A DNA stretch of 13,959 nt from an uncultured Thermomicrobiales bacterium (lineage in GTDB: Bacteria > Chloroflexota > Chloroflexia > Thermomicrobiales > UBA6265): assembly GCA_902806375.1 (NCBI GenBank), contig CADCWK010000421.1, positions 1 to 13,959 of the forward strand, in the 5' to 3' direction. Position 1 is the first letter of the stretch; the number at the start of each line of letters is the position of its first letter. This document shows, one piece after another, positions 9,024-13,959 of this stretch. A program made the translations under genes and the position numbers. The notes under the pieces are model-generated. The model saw only the letters and a program-made list of their open reading frames with translations, was not told the origin of the DNA and made no database searches.

Positions 9024-9269
9024 ATGGTTGATCAGAGCGGATCGCCCTCCCCCACTCCCCCGTGTCCGGAGCTCGAGGCACTCACCGCCTACGTCGACGG
9101 AGAGGTCGAACCACACGACCGGCGCTGGATCGAGACGCACCTGACGACCTGTGCGCTGTGCCGCGGCGATGTCGCGGAGCTGTTCTCCGTGATCGGCCTG
9201 CTTGGCGGTCTGGATGAGGCTGTACCCCACCGGACCTTTCGCATTGGCCCACCACCGCACGGACGGTAG
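9024..9269 (+). CDS. Orphan zf-HC2 (anti-sigma-like) zinc-finger protein
   Basis: A small soluble protein of 81 residues with the zinc anti-sigma ligand pattern C14-x24-H39-x3-C43-x2-C46, embedded in the typical 'CPELEALTAYVDGEVEPHDR...WIETHLTTCALC' layout. The usual continuation would be a linker, a membrane helix and an outer domain. Instead it stops soon after a VPHRTFRIGPP segment that resembles the post-zinc linker of longer anti-sigma factors. No remnant of a membrane helix is visible in any frame downstream. An in-frame TGA at 9006-9008 fixes the start at ATG 9024. There is no good ribosome binding site, and an 8-codon frame (9005-9031) overlaps the start. No sigma gene is adjacent; the only one in the window is 6 kb away. 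It may be a soluble anti-sigma factor, a truncated one, or an unrelated zinc-binding regulator. Confidence 0.75.
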   Translation: MVDQSGSPSPTPPCPELEALTAYVDGEVEPHDRRWIETHLTTCALCRGDVAELFSVIGLLGGLDEAVPHRTFRIGPPPHGR

Positions 9270-9277
9270 GGAACGGG

Positions 9278-9332
9278 CGCTCCAGGCGCATGGAGCGGGT
9301 CAGGCGGCGACCGGCCCCGGGAATGATCCCGG
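9278..9332 (+). other. Two tandem small hairpins after the zf-HC2 gene
   Basis: CGCTCCA-N6-TGGAGCG (9278-9297) begins eight bases after the zf-HC2 stop. CCGGGA-ATGA-TCCCGG (9317-9332) follows. Neither has a T tract, so they are weak terminator candidates. The remaining gap to 9517 holds no convincing gene. Confidence 0.25.
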
Positions 9333-9517
9333 TGACACGGGATGAGTCGGCCAGTGTTCCGCGCGGCGAGGAGACACCGATCGAGGCGACGAAGCGTTAC
9401 GGACAGTGAACGCATGACCGGACCGGTCCGACCTCCCCAGGGCCAGAGCCGGCCGGCGGTCACCCTCGGCGCCGCCCCGTCCGCCTGTCGCTCGAAGCGA
9501 CTCAGCCAGGAATGCCG

Positions 9518-10288
9518 ATGACTCCAGCTCCGTACCATCGTCGACTGTTCCGCCCGGTGCTCGTCGGTCTGATCGCCCTGTCTCTCGTGGCCTCGGCCAC
9601 CGCCGGCGCCCCCCCGGTCGGCGCCCAGGCGACCCCCGGTCCGGTCACCGAGCTCCCGCCCACGATCACCGTGACCGGCGTCGGCACCGTCAGCGTCACC
9701 CCGGACATCGCCCGCGTCACGGTGGGCGTGAGCATCCGCGACCCGAGACTCTCCGCCGCCCAGGACGAAGCCAACACCGTCGCGGAGGCCCTGATCGCCA
9801 TCGCGAGCGGGAACGGGATCCCCGACGCGGATATCCAGACCGACTCCTACAACGTCTCCGTCTACGAGGAGTACGACGACAACGGCAACCTGACGGGTCG
9901 GCGGACCTTCGAGGTGGCGAACATCCTGACGCTTACCATCCGGGATCTTGACGCGGCGGGCGGCATCCTCGACCAGCTCGTCGACGCGGGCGCCAACGTC
10001 GTCTACGGGATCAGCTTCGATGTCAGCGACCCGGCCCCGGCCGTCGCCCAGGCCCGGACCGACGCCGTCCGGGACGCACGGGAGCGGGCCGACGCCTACG
10101 CGGCCGGGCTGGATGTCGAGATCATCGGCATCGCGTCCGTCTCCGAGCAGACCGCCCCGGCACCCGGCACCCGCTACGACAGCGCCGGTGCGTACGACGC
10201 GGAACAGGCGGCGGAATCCGTTCCGGTGGCGCCCGGCAGCACCGACCTGACCGTCACCGTCCAGGTCGTCTTCCTCATCTCCGGCTAG
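9518..10288 (+). CDS. Secreted SIMPL-domain (DUF541, YggE/BP26-like) protein
   Basis: Exported protein of 256 residues of unknown biochemical role; relatives have been linked to oxidative-stress defence and, in BP26, to ring-shaped assemblies. The start is ATG 9518, because AGGA (9508-9511) is six bases upstream; the in-frame ATG at 9512 sits directly on that site. A signal peptide is clear: HRRLFRP, then a hydrophobic core at about 14-28 and a likely cleavage after GAQA near residue 38. The mature part has the family pattern: ITVTGVGTVSVTPDIARVTVGV (strand with T and P), a long helix 'AAQDEANTVAEALIAIA', GIPDADIQTDSYNV, and the C-terminal ARTDAVRDARERADAYAAGL helix followed by strands. It ends with VTVQVVFLI as usual. 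A 35-codon frame (9414-9521) ends on its start as ATGA. It is followed by a strong terminator. Confidence 0.9.
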   Translation: MTPAPYHRRLFRPVLVGLIALSLVASATAGAPPVGAQATPGPVTELPPTITVTGVGTVSVTPDIARVTVGVSIRDPRLSAAQDEANTVAEALIAIASGNGIPDADIQTDSYNVSVYEEYDDNGNLTGRRTFEVANILTLTIRDLDAAGGILDQLVDAGANVVYGISFDVSDPAPAVAQARTDAVRDARERADAYAAGLDVEIIGIASVSEQTAPAPGTRYDSAGAYDAEQAAESVPVAPGSTDLTVTVQVVFLISG

Positions 10289-10320
10289 TCCGGAACACCC
10301 CAGGTCTTGAAGCGACGAGC

Positions 10321-10360
10321 AGACGACGGGCCGCCTCATGGATGAGGCGGCCCGTCGTCT
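10321..10360 (+). terminator. 19-bp perfect hairpin, terminator of the SIMPL gene
   Basis: AGACGACGGGCCGCCTCAT (10321-10339) is repeated as its exact complement at 10342-10360 with only two bases between, so the physical loop opens a few pairs. It lies 32 bp after the SIMPL stop. No T tract follows (AGGTCTGG), but the stem is the strongest in the window. Confidence 0.7.
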
Positions 10361-10527
10361 AGGTCTGGGCCGTCGCCGCACGCTGACCAACAAGTGAGCC
10401 ACCTCCTTCCCGTGCCGAGAGCCGCTACACGTTCGGTCTCTCTACCCGCTGACCGGGAAGACCTATCCCCTAGTGACTCACGCAGCCAATCGTTTCCTGC
10501 AAACCGAAAACCTTGACTCACAGGCCT
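10361..10527 (+). promoter_or_regulatory. Gene-free, AT-richer region upstream of the M23 peptidase promoter
   Basis: No coding frame with convincing composition on either strand. By eye, 10441-10560 is 64/120 GC, far below the surrounding genes. It contains a two-tier inverted repeat: CTTCCCG (10406-10412) with CGGGAAG (10454-10460), enclosing GAGAGCCG (10417-10424) with CGGTCTCTC (10434-10442, one bulge). The TGACTCAC boxes lie further on. It could be a regulatory region or encode a small RNA. Confidence 0.45.
10474..10521. repeat. Two direct TGACTCAC boxes, candidate operator
   Basis: TGACTCAC occurs at 10474-10481 and 10514-10521, exactly 40 bp apart, and its core TGA-C-TCA is itself a small dyad. 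Relative to the predicted start near 10563 the boxes centre at about -86 and -46; the second is an activator-like position just upstream of the -35. Confidence 0.35.
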
Positions 10528-10556
10528 TTGATAGTTAGGTCGGAAAGCCGTAGGGT
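10528..10556 (+). promoter_or_regulatory. Vegetative promoter of the M23 peptidase leader
   Basis: TTGATA (10528-10533), 17-base spacer, TAGGGT (10551-10556). This is the best housekeeping-type promoter I see in the window: five of six -35 bases, ideal spacing, and a TAnnnT -10. Predicted start is about 10563, giving a leader of about 230 bases to the ATG at 10791. Confidence 0.5.
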
Positions 10557-10559
10557 ACT

Positions 10560-10729
10560 GAGAGGACTGGAAGCCTGCGGTGGCAGACTCCGGCCAGGTC
10601 GATCGCGGTCCGTCCGCGCCCGACCTGGATTGGCCCTCTCCCCGCGAGCCGGCCGTTTCTGAGGTCACGAACCGTGACCCGGCTCTGGCCAAAAACCCCG
10701 AATGGCTGCGGGGTTTTGACGTCAGAGCC
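10560..10729 (+). ncRNA. Structured 5' leader, candidate riboswitch or attenuator of unknown class
   Basis: Pairings seen: closing stem GAGAGG/CCTCTC (10560-10565 / 10635-10640); a small CTGC/GCAG hairpin (10575-10586); CCAGGTCG/CGACCTGG (10594-10601 / 10621-10628) capped by CGCGG/CCGCG (10604-10618); GGTCACG/CGTGACC (10663-10679); and GGCTCTG/CAGAGCC (10681-10687 / 10723-10729) enclosing the terminator hairpin. Alternatives exist: CCCCGC (10640-10645) can pair with GCGGGG (10708-10713) and GAGCCGG (10646-10652) with CCGGCTC (10679-10685). Both would break the terminator, or the stem around it. The closing stem starts about three bases before my predicted transcription start, so either that start or the outer pairs may be slightly off. 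I do not see the consensus of the c-di-AMP (ydaO), c-di-GMP, SAM, TPP or cobalamin classes. Confidence 0.45.
10692..10717 (+). terminator. Intrinsic terminator hairpin inside the M23 leader
   Basis: AAAACCCCG (10692-10700), eight-base loop, CGGGGTTTT (10709-10717). The stem is perfect, GC-rich at its tip, with an A tract before and a T tract in the 3' arm, which is the form of a Rho-independent terminator. It is about 155 bases after the predicted promoter and 73 bases before the peptidase ATG, so it must either attenuate that gene or end a small RNA. Confidence 0.6.
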
Positions 10730-10790
10730 GGGACGAACCAGAACGATCGACCGGGCGGCCGGGACATCGCCCTGTCGGAGGAACGACCAG

Positions 10791-13700
10791 ATGACCGAGG
10801 GTTGGGGGGCGAGGGACGACATGGCTGGTGTCGTTCTTCGATCGGAAATCGGATCGCCGGATCGCACCTGGCGGACAATGGTGTCCAGATCGGGCCGGAA
10901 TCGCCACCGGCGCCGTGTCACCGGGACACAGCGGGAGCGGGCGACCGGCCGGATGGTCGCCGGGCTGGTGAGAAGCCGGGTCATCGTCGGAACGACGATC
11001 CTGCTGCTGCTCGCGAGCTCGTTCTCCGGGCTCCTGCCGGCGCCGACCCCCGCACCGATCCAGGACGCCGCCGCGCTGAGCAACCCACTCGCCTGGCCGG
11101 TCGCGGCCGGCGCGAGCTGGACGATCGGACAGGGCTACAACACGAAGACGACCGACGGTGGCAGTCACTGGGGCTGCAACCCGCAGACGCTCAAGGACGC
11201 GCCCACCGGCACGCTCGCCTGCCGGGCGCATTACCAGTACGGCTTCGCGATGGACCTGGCCCGGTCCGACGGCAACACGGCCTTCCAGCCCGTCCTCGCG
11301 CCCGCCAGCGGCACCATCACCTGGACCGAGCAGGCGACGGGCGGCGGCGTGATCAACCTGGGCGACGGCCATGCCTTCGGGTTCTTCCATCTCCGGCTCG
11401 ACCCGGCGATCGTCGCCGGGGCGAGTGTCGTCCGCGGCCAGCTCCTCGGGGTGGTCGCCCCGGCCGGGGAGGCGAACGCCGGCTCATGGCCACACGTCCA
11501 TATCAACCTCTGGCGATCCAGCGACGGTGGCAACTGGGACCGCAACAGCGTCCCGTTCTCCGGCACGTACGCGATCGGCGGCACGTCGTACCCGGACCTC
11601 GGCACGACCAGCTTCAACCAGCACCGCGGTACGACCTTCGTCTCGTCGAACACGCAGGTCAGCGGCGGCGGCACCGCGACGCCCGTGACGCCGGCCGAGC
11701 GGCCGGCGACGCCGGTCCAGGTCAGCCCGGTCAACGGGGTGACGGTCACGCAGCAGAACCCGACGACCACGATGGTCTGGCGAACGGTCACCGGCGCCAA
11801 CGAATACCAGGTCGTCCTCGACGACGGCGCCACCCTCAGCCCCTGGCTGACCGGGACGACGTGGACGACACCGGTCCTCACGGCCGGGCAGCATGTCTGG
11901 CAGGTGCGTTCACGGAACTTCAGTGGGAACAGTGGGCTCTCGCCGAAGTGGCTGCTCTTCATCAACACCAGTGGCGTACCGTCCGTCACACCGACGCCCT
12001 CGGTCACCCCGACGCCCACCGTCACCGCGCCCCCCGCCGGCTCGCCGTCGCCCAGTAGCGGCACCCCGGCAGCGGGCCTGACCGCCCTGCCGGTCGGCGG
12101 CTCCGCCACGACCGTCATCACGCTGCGAGGCGGTGGCTTCGCGGCGGCGGAGTCCGTCCGCATTACCCTCGACACGCCCTCGGGCTCAGTCCTGCGGACA
12201 CTCAACGCCGCCAGCGACGGGTCGTTCAGCACGACCGTCACCCTGGGCGACGCGACCCGCGGGGCGCACAGTCTGGTCGCCGTCGGACAGGCCTCCGGTC
12301 GTCAGCAGACCACGACGTTCACCGTGGCGCCGAGTCTCTCCCGCGCGCCGATCAATGGGTCACCCGGTACGGCGGTGACCGTGACCGGTCGCGGCTACGC
12401 CGCCCTCGAGACGGTGCGACTGACCTGGCAGACGGCGAGCGGCCCGGTCCTGGCCGAGTTCCAGGCGGGCGCCACCGGGACCGGGTCGGCCACGTTCGCG
12501 CTGCCCGACGCGGCCCGCGGCTGGTATGACTACAGCGGACTCGGGCTCTCGTCCGGTGCCCGGGCCTGGGGCAACTTCGGCATCGACCCCGGCCTGTCCC
12601 TCTCGGCCGGGACCGCATCCCCCGGCCAGTCCCTGACCGCGGTCGCCCGTGGCTTCGGGGGTGGCCAGCCGGTGACCTTCACCTGGAACACGAGTCCGGC
12701 CTTTGCCGGGACCACGCTCTGCGTCGTCACGAGCGACAGCACCGGCGGAGCCACGTGCGCGATCACCGTCCCGGCGGGAGCCGGCGTCTACCCGGTGACC
12801 GCGAGGACGCCGGACGGGACATCCCGGACGCTGAGCGTCCAGGTCGGCGGTGGACTCTCGGTCGCGCTCTCGCCGTCGAGCGGCATCGTCGGGAGTTCCG
12901 TCCAGGTGTCAGCCGGCGGGTTCTCCGCCAGCGAGGCGGTCGACATCCGCTGGGACGCGAGTTCCCTCACCACACGCGCCACATCCAACAGTAACGGGAC
13001 CGTCAATCACCTGATGACCGTCCCCTTCCTCGGCTACGGCCAGCACACGGTGAACCTGCGCGGGCAGGTCAGTGGCCGCCAGGCGTCGGCCACCTTCTCC
13101 GTCGGGCAGTCCGCCTCGGTCTCCCCGACCGGCGGCGTGGTCGGTAGCCGCGTCACCGTCGCGGTCCAGGGCCTGCCCGCCAATCAGCCGGCGACCGCCT
13201 ACTGGAACCGGACCGCCGGTTCCGGCGGCACGGTCCTCTGCTCGGCGACCGTCGGCGCGACCGGCACCGCCACCTGCTCGTTCACCGTCCCGGCGGCCAC
13301 CGCCAATACCTCCTACCCGGTGACGGTCGTCGCAGGGAGCGTGTCGGCCCAGGCGGCCTTCCTCGTCTCGGGGACCACGGGCGGTGGGGTGACGGCTGGC
13401 CCGCCGAACAGCGGCAACGGCACCTACGTGGTGGCGGCCACCCGCGAGGGACTCGTCGGCGGCACGACCTCAAGCGGCCACGTCATCCAGCCGCTGGATC
13501 GCTTCGTCTCACTGCCGGCCTGCACGGCGTCCTCCTGCTCCTGGTTGACCCCGGGGGTCGCCCACCCGCTCTGGGGGATCCGGACCGAGTGTGGCGCGTC
13601 CTGCTACGTCCGGATCGTGAACCCGGCCAACAACCGGTGCATCGTCGCGCCGATCAAGGACACCGGCCCGTGGTACACGCAGGACGACTGGTGGAGCCCG

Positions 13701-13959
13701 ACTTCAACCAGGTTCCTCAACACGCTGCCCAGTAACCCCAACATCCTCCGGCAGGGCTACCCGGGTGCCCAGGCCGCCCGGGATGGTCTCGACACGGGCT
13801 ACGGGATCGCGCCGTCCGGCATCGGGATCTCCAACAAGGGCTATGAGGTTGCCAACGCCTCGGCCATCGATATCGGCGACGGGAGCTGGGTCGACCTCGG
13901 CTACAGCATCAACGGCGGATCGACCGGTGCCGTCACCGTCACCATGCTGTGGCAGAGCG
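10791..13959 (+). CDS. Secreted M23 metallopeptidase with FN3-like, Ig-like and DPBB-like domains, 3' partial
   Basis: Predicted cell-wall peptidase; the frame has no stop before the window end (1056 codons seen). ATG 10791 has GGAGGA eight bases upstream. However, codons up to 10953 have low third-position GC, so ATG 10953, which gives a normal signal peptide, is a real alternative. With the 10791 start: hydrophobic export segment at about 64-82; M23 domain about 95-300 with metal and catalytic residues H147, D155, H200 and the H235-V-H237 pair; FN3-like domain about 306-394; Thr/Pro/Ser linker about 395-428; five Ig/IPT-like repeats about 429-861; Gly-rich linker; then about 875-1056, a cysteine-containing domain with VAPIKDTGPW and AIDIGDGSWVDLGY that resembles an RlpA-like double-psi barrel. 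The upstream leader with a terminator suggests attenuation control. The peptidase call is firm; the C-terminal call is tentative. Confidence 0.85.
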   Translation, partial: MTEGWGARDDMAGVVLRSEIGSPDRTWRTMVSRSGRNRHRRRVTGTQRERATGRMVAGLVRSRVIVGTTILLLLASSFSGLLPAPTPAPIQDAAALSNPLAWPVAAGASWTIGQGYNTKTTDGGSHWGCNPQTLKDAPTGTLACRAHYQYGFAMDLARSDGNTAFQPVLAPASGTITWTEQATGGGVINLGDGHAFGFFHLRLDPAIVAGASVVRGQLLGVVAPAGEANAGSWPHVHINLWRSSDGGNWDRNSVPFSGTYAIGGTSYPDLGTTSFNQHRGTTFVSSNTQVSGGGTATPVTPAERPATPVQVSPVNGVTVTQQNPTTTMVWRTVTGANEYQVVLDDGATLSPWLTGTTWTTPVLTAGQHVWQVRSRNFSGNSGLSPKWLLFINTSGVPSVTPTPSVTPTPTVTAPPAGSPSPSSGTPAAGLTALPVGGSATTVITLRGGGFAAAESVRITLDTPSGSVLRTLNAASDGSFSTTVTLGDATRGAHSLVAVGQASGRQQTTTFTVAPSLSRAPINGSPGTAVTVTGRGYAALETVRLTWQTASGPVLAEFQAGATGTGSATFALPDAARGWYDYSGLGLSSGARAWGNFGIDPGLSLSAGTASPGQSLTAVARGFGGGQPVTFTWNTSPAFAGTTLCVVTSDSTGGATCAITVPAGAGVYPVTARTPDGTSRTLSVQVGGGLSVALSPSSGIVGSSVQVSAGGFSASEAVDIRWDASSLTTRATSNSNGTVNHLMTVPFLGYGQHTVNLRGQVSGRQASATFSVGQSASVSPTGGVVGSRVTVAVQGLPANQPATAYWNRTAGSGGTVLCSATVGATGTATCSFTVPAATANTSYPVTVVAGSVSAQAAFLVSGTTGGGVTAGPPNSGNGTYVVAATREGLVGGTTSSGHVIQPLDRFVSLPACTASSCSWLTPGVAHPLWGIRTECGASCYVRIVNPANNRCIVAPIKDTGPWYTQDDWWSPTSTRFLNTLPSNPNILRQGYPGAQAARDGLDTGYGIAPSGIGISNKGYEVANASAIDIGDGSWVDLGYSINGGSTGAVTVTMLWQS
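12075..13373 (+). repeat. Five Ig/IPT-like protein repeats within the M23 peptidase
   Basis: Repeats begin at about residues 429, 515, 601, 688 and 774, so each is 86-87 residues long. They share the pattern SP.sG..Gs.V.V...GF...E.V...W, then a Gly-rich turn and ...TF.V. Repeats 3 and 5 alone carry a matching C-x11-C pair (C644/C656 and C817/C829), which could be disulfides. They are likely spacers or adhesive modules. Confidence 0.6.

Noticed and set aside
9290..9409. A 39-codon plus-strand frame after the zf-HC2 gene, considered as the lost C-terminal part
   Set aside because: It has no hydrophobic segment and only a weak ribosome binding site, so it does not look like a membrane remnant or a gene.
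10400..10560. A c-di-AMP (ydaO) or c-di-GMP (GEMM) riboswitch
   Set aside because: Only scattered short matches, such as GCAAACC and GGAAAGCC. Spacing and the conserved core of either class are absent.
10580..12058. A 492-codon plus-strand frame overlapping the M23 gene
   Set aside because: It is Arg/Pro/Gly-rich with no motif, while the frame one base over encodes clear M23 zinc motifs and continues to the window end.

Overview
The window is GC-rich bacterial chromosome with densely packed, GC3-biased genes on both strands. I see no tRNA, rRNA, insertion sequence, phage gene or CRISPR array. The gene set is a SigK-like ECF sigma factor with a zinc-binding membrane anti-sigma factor, a stand-alone zf-HC2 protein, a SIMPL protein, and a large secreted M23 peptidase with Ig-like repeats. 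Together with the GC content this suggests Chloroflexota of the Thermomicrobia type. Actinomycetota is the main alternative. This placement is inference; there is no marker gene.

Layout. 1-1029 (+): 3' part of a flippase-like (UPF0104/AglD-type) membrane protein. It converges, across a shared 12-bp hairpin, on a minus-strand block of folC (3011-4393), ECF sigma factor (2280-2894) and anti-sigma factor (1255-2283). Sigma and anti-sigma overlap by ATGA, and an ECF-type promoter lies between folC and sigma. 4531-6654 (+): a complete prolyl oligopeptidase, divergent from folC. 6632-7492 (-): a small esterase-like alpha/beta hydrolase whose 3' end overlaps that of the peptidase. 7734-8750 (+): a D-2-hydroxyacid dehydrogenase. 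9024-9269 (+): an 81-residue orphan zf-HC2 protein behind a candidate ECF promoter. 9518-10288 (+): a secreted SIMPL (DUF541) protein closed by a 19-bp hairpin. 10791 to the window end (+): a secreted M23 metallopeptidase with an FN3-like domain, about five Ig-like repeats and a C-terminal double-psi-barrel-like domain, cut by the window edge.

The most interesting part is the roughly 500-bp gene-free stretch before the M23 peptidase. It has an AT-richer region with two TGACTCAC boxes 40 bp apart, a good vegetative promoter (TTGATA-N17-TAGGGT), and then a structured leader. That leader holds a multi-stem fold, an alternative pairing and a perfect A-tract/T-tract terminator hairpin before the gene, as in a transcription attenuator or riboswitch. 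I cannot match it to a known riboswitch family. A second theme is short upstream ORFs whose stop codon overlaps the start of the next gene (before sigma, peptidase, dehydrogenase and SIMPL). The one before sigma begins where the ECF promoter should start transcription.

How the genes work together: the sigma/anti-sigma pair would sense an envelope signal and control itself, and perhaps the orphan zinc-finger gene. The M23 and SIMPL proteins act outside the membrane. folC serves folate metabolism. The two hydrolases and the dehydrogenase look like ordinary cytoplasmic enzymes with no evident link to one another.
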